From: Halocaridina rubra
Lineage: Eukaryota; Arthropoda; Malacostraca; Decapoda; Atyidae
Assembly: GCA_037179515.1 (NCBI GenBank)
Contig: JAXCGZ010005660.1
Location: 252,501 to 316,500 of the forward strand
Length of the DNA stretch: 64,000 nucleotides
Reading direction: 5' to 3'
Under the pieces are notes generated by a model. It was not told the DNA's origin and ran no database searches. It saw only the letters and a program-made list of their open reading frames with translations. Both the position numbers and the translations under genes were made by a program. Of this stretch, positions 36,537 to 55,099 are shown piece after piece. Position 1 is the first letter of the stretch, and each line of letters opens with the position of its first letter.

Positions 36537-39500
36537 AACCCAGCCACTGAGGGGGGCAAGCCAGCCTCAACTTAATGCCGATCTCAAGCCCGGGTAGATG
36601 GGGAGGGTTGGCGGCAGGAAGGGAATCCGGCCATAAAAATTCTGCCAAAACCAAAATATGGCCAGTACAGATAACGAGAATAGTCACCATACTAGGGCGT
36701 TCCCCTTAGGTGACGCGTTGGGGCTTTGCCTGACCCCTCCGGAAAGACAGCAAGGGCTACCCAGTCATGGGCGGGCTGGGTTAAAGAGGCAAGCTCGAGG
36801 GAGAGTGTCAGATGTGGTGCTGCGGGTGGGCACTCTTAATGTGGGGACAATGACTGGGAAGGGGCGAGAATTGGTGGACCTGATGGAGAGGAGGAGAATT
36901 GGAGTGCTGTGTGTGCAGGAGACCAGGTGGAGAGGAAATAAAGCGAGGTTACTGGGTGAGGGTTGCAATTTGTTCTATAGTGAAGCAAATGAGAGAGGGA
37001 GGAATGGTGTAGGAATAATACTATGCAAAGACCTGAAGGAAAGCTTGCTTGGTGTGAATAGAAAGAGTGACAGAATTATGAGTTTAAAGCTGGGACTGGG
37101 CGAAACGGTAGTCAAAGTGATATACGTGCCTATGCCCCACAAACTGGTTGTACAGCGGAGGTGAGGATGTATTTTGGAAGGAGATGGACCAGGAGCTTAG
37201 AACAATTCCTATAAGGGAGAGGGTAATTTTGGGAGGAGATCTAAATGGCCACTTGGGAATTGGGGGGGCTGGGATAGGTAGAGTTCATGGGGGGCTGGGG
37301 GTGGGCGAGAGAAATGAGGGGGGAGAGAGAGTGATTGATTTTGCAGTGGCATTTGATCAGCCATTGGTTAACACATTCTTTGAGAAAAAGGAAAACAGAT
37401 TGATTACATACAGTAGTGGAGAGAGGGAGAGCCAGATAGATTTATTTTTGTGTAGGAGAGACCATCTGAAGGAGATCAGCAACTGTAAATTAATAAATGG
37501 GGAGAGTGTAGCAGTGCAACATAGGATAGTAGTAACTGATTGCAAGCTCAGGAAATGTAGGAAAAGTAAGAAGCCGAGGATGGACCCAAAGATAAAGTGG
37601 TGGAGATTGAAAGATGCAGAGCTGAGAGCTATGTTTAAGGGAAGAGTGTTGGAAGTGATAAGGTTGCATGAGGATGTACAAGAATGGTGGACAGAGAATA
37701 GTAAGGTGATTTTGAGGCTGAGTGAGGAGGAACTTGGAGAGTCATCAGGAAGGAAACCCCCAAATGATAAAGAGTCCTGGTGGTGGAATGAGGAAGTGCA
37801 AGAATGGGTGAAAAACAAGAAAAAAACTAAGAAAAAGGTAGATTTATCAGGCCTGGAGCAGGATAAAGAAGAGTACAAGCAGGCAAAGAAGGAGGCAAGG
37901 AGAGCAGTAGCAAAAGCAAAGGCAGAGAAATTGCATGAAGTCTATGAATAGCTGGAAACACCAGAAGGAGAGAAGAAAATATGGCAAATTGCCAAGGCTC
38001 GAGATGCTGCAACCAAGGACTTGACCCAAGTAAGACAAATAAAGGATAACCATGGAGTAGTTCTAGCAGAAGAAGATGAAATAAAAAGCAGATGGGAAAC
38101 TTATTTTGAAGAATTACTAAATGAAGAGAACCCAAGAGCAGTATTTGAAGATGGACTTCCAAATGAAGCAGTTACAACAACAGTGGCTAGAAGAGAGGTA
38201 GAGCGGGCAGTAAGGAAAATGAAAAATGGAAAGGCAGCAGGACCTGATATGATGCCAGTGGAGGTATGGAAGAGTCTTGGAGAAGATGGCATAGATATCT
38301 TGAGGGATTAATGCAAAAGATCTTTAGTTAGGGAAAGATGCCAGAGGAGTGGAGAGGAAGTCTAATCATCCCAATCTATAAATGGAAGGGAGACATTCAG
38401 GAGTGTGGAAACTACAGAGCTATAAAGTTGCTAAGTCATAATATGAAGATATGGGAGATCATGGAGAGGAGACTCAGAGAGATAACGACAATTGGAGATG
38501 AACAGTTTGGCTTCATGCCTGGAAGAGGGACAGTGGATGCCATATTCGCCTTGAAACAAATTATGGAAAAGCATCGGGAGAAACAGAAAGGACTGCATAT
38601 GGTCTTTATTGACCTGGAAAAGGCATAAGATCGAGTACCATGTCAAGAGGTGTGGAGGTGTATTAGAGAAAAGGAAGTCCCCGAGAAATATGTAAGAATC
38701 ATCCAAGATATGTATGAGAGGGCAGAGGCAAATGTTAAGAGCAGTGTGGGCTTGACGAAAAGTCTCTCGGTAAATGCTGGTCTACATCAAGGGTCTGCTT
38801 TGAGTCCATATCTATTTGATCTGGTCTTGGATGTAGTAACCCAGGGTATTAGAGATCAGTCTCCATGGTATATGCTCTTTGCAGATGACATTGTACTGTG
38901 TAGCAACAGACGAGAGGTAGTGGAGGAGAAGCTTGAGGAGTGGAGAAGAGTGATGGAGGATAGAGGACTGAAAATCAGTAGGAAGAAGACAGAGTACTTG
39001 AGGTTGAGAGATGATGAGAATGGGGAGGTCAATTTGCAGGGGGAGGTGTTGAAAAGAGCTGAAAAAGTTCATGTATTTGGGATGAACAGTAGAAGAGGAT
39101 GGTGACCTAGAGTCAGAAATAACCCACAGAATACAAGCTGGAAGGAAGAACTGGAAGAAAGTGTCTGGGGGTGCTGTGCGACAGGAGAATAGGGATTAAG
39201 TTGAGGGGTAAAGTGCACAAGACAGTTGTGAGACCTGCGATGATGTATGGAGCAGAGACATGGGCAATAAAGAAGACACAAGAGAAAAACTGGATGTGGC
39301 AGAGATGAGGATGTTGAGAAGGATGTGTGGGGTGACAAGGAGCGATAAGATCAGAAACGAGGTAATTAGAGGTACCTCAAAAGTTAGAGAAATATCAGAT
39401 AAGATACAAGAAAGTAGACTAAGATGGTATGGTCATGTCGTTAGGAGGGATGAACAGTATGTTGGGAGGAGAGTGATGGAAATAGATATACAGGGTAGGA

Positions 39501-39663
39501 GAAGGAGGGGGAGACCAAAGCGTAGGTGGATGGATTGCATCAATGACGACCTGAGGTCTAAAAATTTGTTGGATGATGAGGTATGGGACAGAAACATATG
39601 GAGACCACTGGCCAGAAACATTGACCCCACATAAAAGTGGGAAAAAATGTAGACGAAGAAGAA
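36537..39663 (+). pseudogene. RTE-like non-LTR retrotransposon with target-site duplication
   Basis: A ~3.1 kb element between 16-bp direct repeats. The endonuclease starts about 36658 ('RVGTLNVGTMTGKGRELVDL', 'CVQETRWRG'). The frame shifts near 37148, then continues with 'ILGGDLNGHLG' near 37230 and 'YSSGERESQIDLFLCRRD' near 37410. The linker has a Trp-rich 'KESWWWNEEVQEW' near 37770. RT pieces: 38021-38311 ('GKAAGPDMMPVEVWK'), 38338-38628 ('GFMPGRGTVDAIFAL', 'VFIDLEKA' then TAA where Tyr is expected), 38650-39105 ('AGLHQGSALSPYLFDLVLD', FADD at 38878-38889), and the C-terminal piece 39260-39634. TAG at about 37949 and TAA at about 38309 also break it. The 3' tail ends in short GAA-type repeats. 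Motif set and compact single-ORF layout fit the RTE clade. Confidence 0.85.
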
Positions 39664-39679
39664 GTATTCGTATACAATA
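39664..39679. repeat. right target-site duplication of RTE element
   Basis: GTATTCGTATACAATA, partner of 36521-36536. Native spacer resumes at once ('attttctagg', compare 19954). Confidence 0.85.
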
Positions 39680-39956
39680 ATTTTCTAGGATTTACAGATA
39701 TAAATATTACAAAAATATTTTAATTTCACATAAAAGTTTCAAAAACATCTCTTAAATTTCATTTGGCAAGGTATAAATCTCTCGCATCGTATACAGAAAC
39801 ATTGTACACGCCAGAGGGTTTTTAAGGTAGATTTAATTTTAATTATAAAAATAGCTATTTTAAGAAAAATAAATTTTGCCAAGAGTGTGAGTGCAAATGA
39901 AGATTTATTTAATATAATTTTTTGTAGCCGAGAGATACTTCAATATCAATAGGGCA
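39680..39956. other. spacer right of RTE insertion
   Basis: No gene is seen. Homologous to 19956-20225. Confidence 0.6.
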
Positions 39957-42130
<2,174 letters not shown>

Positions 42131-42159
42131 TAATTTTGATAATAAGAAATACAAAAAAT

Positions 42160-42276
<117 letters not shown>

Positions 42277-42306
42277 GTAAGAAAGACACTAACAAAACCA
42301 GAATAA

Positions 42307-43730
42307 TCTGATGGATCAACAGATTCACAAACATCAACCAGATCCGAATCATCAGAAGGCTCAACTGCATCTGGAGAATCAAGTGGATCTGAGACATTAG
42401 AGGGAGCATCAGCTTCAAGAGGATCCACGAGATCTGCATCATCAGATGCCACAACAGCTTCTGGAGGATCAACTGGAACAGGATCATCAGATTCAGAGAG
42501 CTCCACGGGATCTGAGTCATCTGATGGTTCAGTGGCTTCTGGAGGATTTACAGGTACAGGATTCTCTGATGGTTCATCTATTTCAGAAGGATCTACTGGT
42601 TTTGAATCATCTGATGATTCAACTGCATCTGGAGAGTCAACTGGATCACGTACATCAGATAAATCAACAGTTTCAGGAGCATCCGAGGGTTCTAGATCAT
42701 CAGAGGCATCAACAGCATCTGGAGGAACAACAGGATCATGATCATCTGACGGGTCAGCAGCTTCAGGTGGATACAATGGGTCTCAGTAATCAGAAGTTTC
42801 GACAGTATCTGGTGATTCAACTGGGTCAGGATCATCACCTGGATCAACAATTTCTAAAGGATCAACGGGATCTGGTGAATCAACTGCATCAGCGTCATCA
42901 GATGGATCAACAGTTTCAGAATCTGGATCATCAGATGATTCTGGAGAACCTGGTGGATCAACTGAATCTGGTTCATCTGATGGCTCAACCGCATCAGGAG
43001 GATCAAGTGGATCATATTCATCAGATGCATCTACAGGATTACAGTCATCTGAAGGGTTGACAGCATCTGAAGAATTAACACAATTTGGGTCATCAGATGA
43101 ATCACCTGCTTCTGGAGGATCAACAGCATCAGATTCATTAGGTGGTGCCTCTTCTGGTAGCTCGACTGGATCAGGGTCATCTGATGGGTCAACAGAATCA
43201 GGTGGATCTACAGGGCTTCAGTCATCAGAAGTTTCTACAGTATCTAGTGCATCAACTGGATCAGGCTCATCAGATGGATCAACAATTTCAGGAGGATCCA
43301 TTGGATGTGGTGGATCAACTGCATCAGAGTCTTCAGAGGGATCAACAATGTCAGGACCTACATCAACAGATGTTTCTATAGCATCTGAAGAATCAATTGC
43401 ATCTGGATCACTGATGGTTCAACTGTATCAGCAGAATCAAGTGGATCAGATTCATCAGATGACACTACAAGATCTCAATCATCCGAAGGGTCGACAGCAT
43501 CTGAAGAATTAACAGGATCTGGCTCATCACATAAATCAACTGCTTCTGGAGAATCCACAGGATCTGAATCATCAGGTGAATCAGCATCTGCAGGGTCTAC
43601 TGGATCAGTTTCATCAGATGGCTCAACGGCATTTGGAGGATCTAGATCATCAAATGATTCTACAGCCTAAGGAGCTAGTTCTCAAGGTGCTTCTTCAACT
43701 ATTACTACTGATGGAACAACAAGTAGCTAA
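42307..43730 (+). pseudogene. serine-rich repeat block S3, disrupted
   Basis: Same ~45-bp repeat as S1 and S2, with the same C-terminal tail and terminal stop (TAA 43728-43730). The + frame is closed just upstream by TAA at about 42304-42306. It is interrupted by TGA at 42739-42741 and TAA at 42787-42789, shifts by one base near 43410, and stops again at 43668-43670 (TAA where S1 has TCA). The minus strand stays open over 42117-42776 and another + frame over 42446-43060. It is more diverged from S1 and S2 than they are from each other. Confidence 0.6.
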
Positions 43731-43881
43731 GAATACTTGTTGCAACATCAGCTGTCTTTCATATTGGTGGAAATATATGGGGTTTATCAAATTAGGGTTT
43801 GGAGTGCATTTTTTCTAACAGATCAGAGAATTAAGTAAAATTCCATATGCCGTTTCTCATATATAGTTCTTGTCTGCGTGT

Positions 43882-43885
<4 letters not shown>
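43731..43885. other. spacer after S3 (start of U3)
   Basis: No gene is seen. Diverged homologue of 21698-21850. Confidence 0.5.

Positions 43886-43912
<27 letters not shown>
43886..43912. repeat. (CA)n at 5' end of CR1-like insertion
   Basis: CA run. A second CA run at 47087-47100 lies on the other side of the CR1-like element. The U2 homologue has only 'catacacacacag' at about 21849, so the element landed in a CA run. Confidence 0.9.
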
Positions 43913-46900
43913 CTGATAAGAAAGCTGGGAGTAGTTTGTGGTCCTGAGGATATTGTAAACATTCACCAACTAGGCAAATATTTGAGGGAGGGGAAGTAGA
44001 GACCAACAGAAGTAACCTTTGAGAGAGGGGAAACATGTAGAGAATTCAAAGAAGTGTTCATTAGATGATACAGAACATAGGAAGAGATGGAAGAGATCAA
44101 AAACTTGTTGCAAGAGGCAAGAAGGTAAAATGATGAAAGAAATGAAGAAGAGAAGAAAAAATTTTATTTCAGAGTTCTTCCAGACAAAGGGGAGATAAAG
44201 AAGATAATGACAGAAGATCAGGGGATGGGGCCTCATAAAGACTGTTATTCAAAAATGCTGATGGATTAGCTGGTAAGGTAGTAGAATTAAAAGATAGGAT
44301 TCACAACAATAAGGCAGATATAGTAGCAGTTGCAGAGACTAAGTTGAGTGAGGACATATACAGTGTCACAGTTTTTCCTGAGGGCTTCAGAATATTAAGG
44401 GTTGAAAGATCTGAGAGGACTGGTGGAGGGATAGCACTGCTCATAAGTGAAAGGATTCAGGTTGAAGAAATAAACTTGGCTATAGAAAGTGAGTTCAAGG
44501 AATTTCTTGTTGCTCGCATAAATAATGGGTCAGAGAAAATTATAATAACTATTGTATATAACCCACCAAAGAACCAACATAGGCTAGAAGTTTATGAGGA
44601 AAGTCATATAGGTACTATTGAAGTCATAAACTCAGTTGTTAACATGGCACGGGAAAGGAAATGTAGGATATTGATTATGGGAGATTTTAATCATAAAGAG
44701 ATGGAGTGGATAAATCTTGACCCACACAGTGGTGAGGACTCATTCGGGGCAAGAATCCTAGATTGCGTACAAGGGAATTTCCTACACCAACATGTAATGG
44801 AACCAATGAGGGCCAGGGGTGGAGATGAGCCATCACTACTTGATCTAGTATTCACAGATAACGTGTTGGATATTGAAAAAATTGAGTATGAACCACCAAT
44901 TGAAAAGAGTGACACTGTGTGTTATTGACGGAGTACATCATTGAAGATATTCTGCCTGAGAGTAGAGGCACTGAGAACATGAGGAGGAAGTATTCGAAAG
45001 GAGATTACATCAAAATGAATGAGCTTTTTGCAGTTATTGACTGGAGAACCTTATTTTACAACAAACCTGTACAAGAAACATACAACATCTTTTATGAGAA
45101 ATATGGGAAGATAGTAGATTGCTGCATACCTGTCTCCAAAGTAGGTGTAATTTATGCCAGAGAGAAATGGTTTGATAATGAGTGTAAAAGAGCTAAGGAG
45201 TGGAGAGAAATGCTGAAAAATGTATAGGAGGAGAAAAAACATAAATGCCTGGCAAACCTACAAAAGAGCAAGAAATGATTACCTAAGTAAAATAAGAGAG
45301 GCAGAGAGAGACTATGAAAGGGACATAACCAGGAAGGCTAAAGAAAATCTCAAGCTTTTCCACAGCATTATCAGAGGTAAACTGAAGATAAAAGAACAGG
45401 TTTTAAGGCTTAAGAGAGAGGATGGAAGCATCACTGAGATGGATGAAGAGATCTACAAAGAATTGAACAAGGAGTTTCAGTCAGTATTTACAGTAGAAAA
45501 TACCCCACCCCCTCAGATTGCAGAGATAGAAGCTCAAGGGCCGGTATTAGAGAACATCAACCTTTCAGCCACAGAGGTATACAAAGCACAGATGGAGTTA
45601 GATGTCCATAAAGCTACAGATCCTGATGATATATCCCTTCATGTACTTAAAAAATGCACAAACTCAATGTCATTGGCACTAAGTATCATATTTAAAAAGT
45701 CACTGGAGTCAGGGGAGATTCCAAGATGCTAGAAACAAGCAAACGTGATACCTATCTTCAAAAAGGGAAGGGGGGACACGGCTCTAAACTATAGACCAGT
45801 TTCCTTGACCAGCATAGTTGCAAAGTTATGGAGAAACTACTAAGGAAACATATCTCTCTTTACTTGGAATCCTTCAACTTTTTGTCAGTGAGACAACATG
45901 GCTTTAGAGAAGGTAGATCAACGGTAACAAACTTATTAGAATTTTATGATGAGGTAAGCCAAATCTTAGGAAAGAGAGGGCTGGACAAATTGCATATCCC
46001 TAGACTTCCAGAAAGCATTTGACACTGTTCCACATGGGAGACTTATTATGAAGCTGCAAGCAATGGCTAGAATAGGTGAAAATGTTTTGGAATGGATAAA
46101 AACTTACTTAGAAGGAAGGGAACAGAGGGTTAGAGTAAGACACTCCGCGCTGAATGGGGAAGAGTTAGTAGTGGAGTTCCACAGGGTTTAGTTTTAGGGT
46201 CACTTTTGTTCCTTGTATATGTAAATGACCTACCAGAGTCTGTAAATTCATTCATGAATATGTTTGCAGATGATGCAAAGATTGTAAAGAAAGTAAGAAA
46301 TGAGAACAATGCTAGAGAACTTCAGGAAGATCTAAATAGTCTGCATGAGTGGTCAGAAAAGTGGCTAATGAATATCAATACTTCAAAATGTAAGGTAATG
46401 AGAATGGGTACAAGTGCAAGACGGCCCAAGCTTGACTACTCGGTGGCAGGAGTACAACTTCAATGGACAGAAAATGAAAGAGATCTGGGGGTAAACATAC
46501 TGGCAGATTTGTCTCCAGAAATACATATAAATGGCATAGTAAGGGCAGCATATGATTTTTTATCAAATGTAAGGGTAGCCTTCAGGCACTTGGACAAGGA
46601 AATGTTCAGAAATATTTATGTAACCTATGTGAGGCCAAAACTTGAATATGCAGCCCCTTTTGGAATCCCACATGAAAAAGCACATAGCTAAGCTTGAAAA
46701 AGTTCAAAGACATGCCACGAAACTGGTGCCAGAAATACGCAATCTCAGTTATGATGAGAGGCTAAGGGAATTAGACTTAACCATCACTCGAAGCTAAAAG
46801 ATTGAGGGGGGATATGGTAACAGTCTTTAAATTCCTTCATGGTTATGATAGAGTGGATAGGGATCGATGTTTTGATATGGCTGGCTCTAGAACTAGAGGT

Positions 46901-47086
46901 CATAGTTTGAAGCTTCGTAAGAAAAATTCTTTGCAGGATGTAAGGAAGTAATTTTTTAGTGCAAGAGTAGTTGATAATTGGAATTCGCTAAGCGAGGAGG
47001 TAGTTAATGCTAACTCAATCCATAGTTTTAAGGACAGGTATGATAATAGCTTTGGGCTCTTTCCCGTAAGCACAATTAGGTATTCA
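43913..47086 (+). pseudogene. CR1-like retrotransposon, longest copy (endonuclease plus RT)
   Basis: The only CR1-like copy here that reaches the endonuclease. A 5' leader is followed by an endonuclease piece at 44344-44928 ('RTGGGIALLISERIQ', 'IVYNPPKNQH', G-D-F-N-H at 44680-44694, 'PSLLDLVFTDN'). Then come 44919-45227 in another frame and 45220-45732 (linker and RT start), closed by TAG at 45730-45732. RT resumes at 45828-46022 and 46206-46691 with FADD at 46263-46274. The C-terminus is fragmented (46690-47040) and the 3' end is 'cacaattaggtattc' at about 47073-47086. Many small indels. Its RT is close to the copies at 25393 and 55404. Confidence 0.8.
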
Positions 47087-48460
47087 AACACACACACACA
47101 CGTACATATGCAATGTCTAAAATTTCTCTAACTATATTCTATTATGGTGGTATAATGTTTTAATCATAATAAAGAATCTAATATTATTTCCTCACATAAG
47201 GGTTTTCAAATGAAAAGATAGTAAAAAAACATAACCATAAATATTCAATTTTCTCCATGTCACAGCCTTTACTAAGTAATACGCATTCATTCATGTCAGA
47301 AAGAAAGAGAAAATTATATTTATGTTGCTTTGGTATCATTATATTCCGTATTTTGGGATAAATTTACATTTAAGAAAGATTTAAGTTGCCTAATAGTGAT
47401 ACAAACATTTCAATTATAGTTTTTAAAAAAATAAATCCCATGCCGCACATTGAAACTTGACTAATTCCACTCCATACACCTACACGCACATCATATTGTA
47501 AAACACTGATGGAACTGTATAATAAATAATGACCTAACAAAATAAAATATAGACAAAAACCATTAAAACCGAGTTTTGTGTTCTGGATACGTCTCCTGCA
47601 TCTAATTAAATGATTCAAGCATTATATAGTAAACAACTATGATTTTAAAACATTCTTCGCGGAGATACAACATTAGCATACCATATATCGACTTATAAAT
47701 AACTTGAATATATAAATATTGTTTTGTCATTGAGTTACATACCATTTGCCCTATTAAAGTACTTTTTTCCGATATTAAAATGCGGAAAAACGATTATGGA
47801 GTTTTCAGTTTTTCCATATTATAATTATTTTTTCATCATATTATACGAGTTAGCAAACCGGAATTTATATTTTTCTTTCAACCTCTTTATTATTTCCATA
47901 TTTTACTGCTAGAGCTTACGACTAAAATGAGAAATATATATAATTCATATTATCTATCTGCACTTCACAAAGCTTATAAGACTTCCGAATTTCGAGTGTT
48001 ATGAAATACTACAAAAATACTTGAGAGCTGCACAAAATTCTCTATGTTAAATAATGATATTTGATACCAAGTCTAATAACAAAGAAGGAGAAGAGCTTGA
48101 AAAAATTAATACTATTATTTTTAGCAAACAACAACAAAAAATATCATTATCAAAGGTCTACCAATTTTTTCTTCCGTCTATAACATACTAATCTTAAGAC
48201 AACAGAATCTTAGAAGTATGATTATTTTTTATTGCATGATATTTTACATACTTATTACTAATATCATTCCTCTTTCTAATAACATTAACACAATATCGAA
48301 AAGAAAAAAAAAAGCAAGTGGAAATGTAATATTTACTCAAAATAGTAATTCATCTGCATGTGCTTCAGCTTCTGTGTATGCAATCAGAACATAAATCCCG
48401 AAATTCATATAAAACTTATACAGCAAAAGTATTATCAAAAACTGCATACATACTTATACA
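47087..48460. other. unit spacer, U3, diverged
   Basis: No gene is seen. Starts with a short CA run. Alignable in order, but poorly, to 11990-13619 (for example 'cacttcacaaagcttataagacttcc' against 'cacctcacaagtgcaacaagg'). No long TA tract remains, unlike U0-U2. Confidence 0.5.
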
Positions 48461-48620
48461 ATAGTAGCAATCCCCATTACAAGAAGGCGGCCAAGTAAAA
48501 ACACAAGCCTATTCACCAGAAAGTCATTTCCCCCAAATATCTCTCATCTGAGCTCCTTAGGGATATAGGGGCACCTCAATTACCCCCCTCTGATACATTT
48601 CTTGGGTAATCCACACAGTA
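48461..48620 (-). mobile_element. old antisense LINE fragment, U3, left part
   Basis: Diverged counterpart of 13620-13775, ending 'cttgggtaatccacacagta' where the TIR elements are inserted. Confidence 0.55.
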
Positions 48621-50057
<1,437 letters not shown>

Positions 50058-50580
50058 TAAATGCTGGTGTCACACATAGCCAAAATTCCCGACCCGACTC
50101 TTAAAACCGTCTAAAGACGGAATCCTCCCGGCAGCAATGACGTCATTACGATAATCGGGTGTAATTTTTCGTCCGTGTACGACGGAATCCTAACGGTCCT
50201 ACGTAGTTTAAAAAAATCGAGGGGGTCCTGAACCATCATGGAGGGCCTACGATAATTGGCTGCTGCACCCAGTAATCTCCGTGATTCGGAAGACCAAATC
50301 AGTCGTAGAAGACTGCGTGCGATGGGTAAGATCGATCTTCTTGATGGTACACGGGCGTAGGAGAAGGTGTACGCCCGTGTACGATCCAGAGGATCGATCC
50401 TACCCGGCGTACGCAGTCCTCCGGGTCTGGAACCGTTAAAAATGTAAAAATTCGCTTATACGTCTGGCAGCGCAGTACGAAAAGACAGCGCGCGCATGCG
50501 TGGTCTCATTTCTGACAACCCAGTCCTGGGCGTTCAGTTTTCCTGCTCCGCTTGCCGCATTTCTTATTGTTTTAGCATGA

Positions 50581-50588
50581 TCTTCTTC

Positions 50589-50664
<76 letters not shown>

Positions 50665-50720
50665 TAGCATTATTATTATTGTTGTTGTTGTTGTTGCTGT
50701 TGTTCTTATTGTTGTTTGAT
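50581..50720. repeat. compound trinucleotide microsatellite
   Basis: Successive runs of TTC, ATT, about 15 GTA units, ATT, TTG. Present only in TIR copy 2, not in copy 1. Confidence 0.95.
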
Positions 50721-51055
50721 GTTAATGTACAGACACGTTTCTTTGAGTGAGCATTAAGAAAAAAAAACATTTCCTGTCTGCTTTCTATGTACAATATATA
50801 ACAATCATTCTTAATATATATCAAGCTCTTTATAGGTAAATGTCTCATATAATTCCTCATTTCTTTCACTGTGTTCTTGATATGATGTGCATTTATTTTT
50901 TCCCTCATATCAAAATATGAATTAATCAAATCCATAAATGTGTCAAACAAAATATATGAAATATATTAACATACATGGCCAACATATATTTACTTGTATA
51001 TATAAGTAGCTGAAGTGCCAAATATATAAATCAGGGTTATACTTTCACAAATATC

Positions 51056-51269
<214 letters not shown>

Positions 51270-51735
51270 GTTCACTAGGATCAATTCTAACATAATTATA
51301 TAAATGGAAAAGTAAGGGCAAATATAACTACATTATTAAATGTAAAATATTAAACTTAATATCTTCTCAGTATAAAATAATGAAAATGAACAACCCCCTA
51401 CGAACGTGTACGTTCCCCTACGATGGGTAGGGAGCGTCGGGAGCATGGTTGGCCCAGTCGTAATAGTCAAAAATTTAAATTTCCCGTTTTCTATGATGAG
51501 ACTTACGTTTGCGTATGATCAGTCGTACACTAAATTACCCGTCCAAACTACTCCGTACGATTGCAATTACGATCCATAGGAATGCTTACGAGGACGTATG
51601 ACGCACTTCCGACAGGCACAGGAATGCACCTGTCGGCTAAAAAATCTTCCGGATCTCCAAGGATTGAGCGAAGATTCCGTCGGAACGTGGTCTTAAGAGC
51701 CGGATCGGGAGTTTTGGCTATGTGTGACGCCAGCA

Positions 51736-52010
51736 TAAGTCTATAGTCCTCTGCTGTGGGACCCGACAGTCGTGGCTACCTGATCCCCCTCGTTGCATCT
51801 CACAGCAACCCACCCTTCACCCACAAATTCCTGCTTACAAAATTGAGTGGTTACAGGAAACTTTCTTAGGCCCGTTTCACCTTCACACAATCTCTGTCCA
51901 CCCATGTCTACCTTTAGAACTCTCTTCTCAGCTCCACTGACATACCCTGTGCTTCCAGTGTTCGTTTCAGCCCATCAAGCCACCTATTCTTAATGAAGAA
52001 TTCTTGAATA
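51736..52010 (-). mobile_element. old antisense LINE fragment, U3, right part
   Basis: Continues from 48620. 'tctcagctccactgacatac' at about 51925 is an empty SINE site. It ends near 'ccacctattctta'. Confidence 0.55.
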
Positions 52011-52055
52011 TGATTGTGAATAGCCAGTGATACTCTAAGACCAATGAAATGATAA

Positions 52056-52083
52056 ATGAATTATAATAATAATAATAATAATA

Positions 52084-52167
<84 letters not shown>

Positions 52168-52250
52168 TTATCATTATTATTATTATTATTGTTATTTTTA
52201 TTATTATTATTACTATTATTATGATTATACTAATAATAATACTAATTAAT
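52056..52250. repeat. (AAT)n then (ATT)n, inverted
   Basis: AAT run to about 52167, followed at once by about 50 bp of ATT, then scattered AAT. The two halves are complementary and could form a hairpin. Confidence 0.93.
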
Positions 52251-52423
52251 ACAATAGTATGCTGCTTACACTACATCATTTTAAATAAAAATTTCAATAT
52301 TCCTCACAGGTACCTTACAGTAATTCTCCATAAAGAGCAACTGAAAGTTTAAAATCAAATAAGCTTAGTTGTACTTTAAGTACATTCATATACAAACAAT
52401 TTGTCTTGCTAGTGGAATAAAAT
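52251..52423. other. short spacer, U3
   Basis: No gene is seen. AT-rich link between two AAT tracts, ending 'gaataaaataacaacaacaac', which resembles the lead-in to S3 at about 42125-42165. Confidence 0.5.
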
Positions 52424-53936
<1,513 letters not shown>

Positions 53937-54689
53937 CAATGTTTATTATAATTTCCGCTGTCTCAACTGTTAGGTGAAACACAGAGGAGTTTGTTACATT
54001 ATCTTGATTTGATATTTATTCTATCAAATGATTCATTAACAATCTCATTTCCAATGGGCTAACTTCCCTTTTAGAATGCACATATTGTATGACTCATATG
54101 CATCTTATCACCAATAAGTATCAAAATACTTTTTACAAAGTGGATTTATTATTACTTTTAACAACAGAACAACAAGCATACTCTAATTCTAAATATTATA
54201 TACTTCAATGCCTTAAAATAAGAAATAGTTTAGCAATTATGCATATACACCAAAACTGCAATTATAAAAAATAAAAAATAAAATACAGACATATACCCTA
54301 CAAGTTTCCGACATTGAAAACCGGAATATTGTTTATTGCCTGTAAAGCTTAAAAAATAATTAAAAATATTTTACTCTCTATGCAATTCTTTCACTGGCTA
54401 AAAATCACTTTGTAAAATAGAAATCGTCCATGGATGATGCAGAACAATATATACAATTCAATTAAAGATAATAACACATGACTATGTTTTTTTTTATACC
54501 ATACCTATATAATATTACAGAAAAATAATCAGATAATCATTGCATTAAAATATTTTGTTTGTGTATGGCAATGTGTCCAGTTAATTCATTCCTGTGAAAC
54601 TATTTCCAGAGATACTACAATGAGTTTATCAGCTACACTGAATATTCTTGGATATTCATCACACATCTTTAATTATCTCTTCACATCTG
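53937..54689. other. spacer after S4 (start of U4)
   Basis: No gene is seen. The first ~100 bases are a diverged match to 11938-12040. The rest is AT-rich and not recognised. Confidence 0.5.
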
Positions 54690-54805
54690 ACAAGTCATTA
54701 CACTCTCCATCTCTGTTTCTCTTTACTTTATGTATTCTTCGTGCCCAGGCCCGATGAGGGCTGTTTTATTTTATAATTTTTTTTGGCCCGTCCTGGTGTC
54801 ACAAT
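54690..54805 (+). mobile_element. 3' tail of Jockey-like element
   Basis: 'gcccgatgagggctgttttattttata' followed by 'tggtgtcac' resembles the 3' end of the Jockey-like copy at 42020-42062 ('ccctatgagggcaatttcc', 'tggtgtcat'). A short TA-rich tract follows. Weak match. Confidence 0.4.
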
Positions 54806-54808
54806 CAT

Positions 54809-54880
54809 AATATATATATATATATATATATAATATATAATATATAATAATATAATATATATATTATATATATATAATAT

Positions 54881-54935
<55 letters not shown>

Positions 54936-54949
54936 ATATTATATATATA
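54809..54949. repeat. irregular TA/TAATA tract
   Basis: TA-rich tract with repeated 'ataatat' breaks, unlike the pure TA runs elsewhere. Confidence 0.9.
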
Positions 54950-55099
54950 ATGAAATGTACATTTATATTCAGTAAAACTAAAGAAGGAAAGAGAGAACCA
55001 ATTAATGACAACAAAAATTAAAATACGATAGTATGTTGCGCACATCAAAACACCATACGCACTGTTCGACTGAATACAAACACTTCAAAAGCCAAAAAT

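Noticed and set aside
36658..37951. Host endonuclease gene
   Set aside because: Domain order endonuclease then RT, TSD flanks and stops show it is part of the RTE element.
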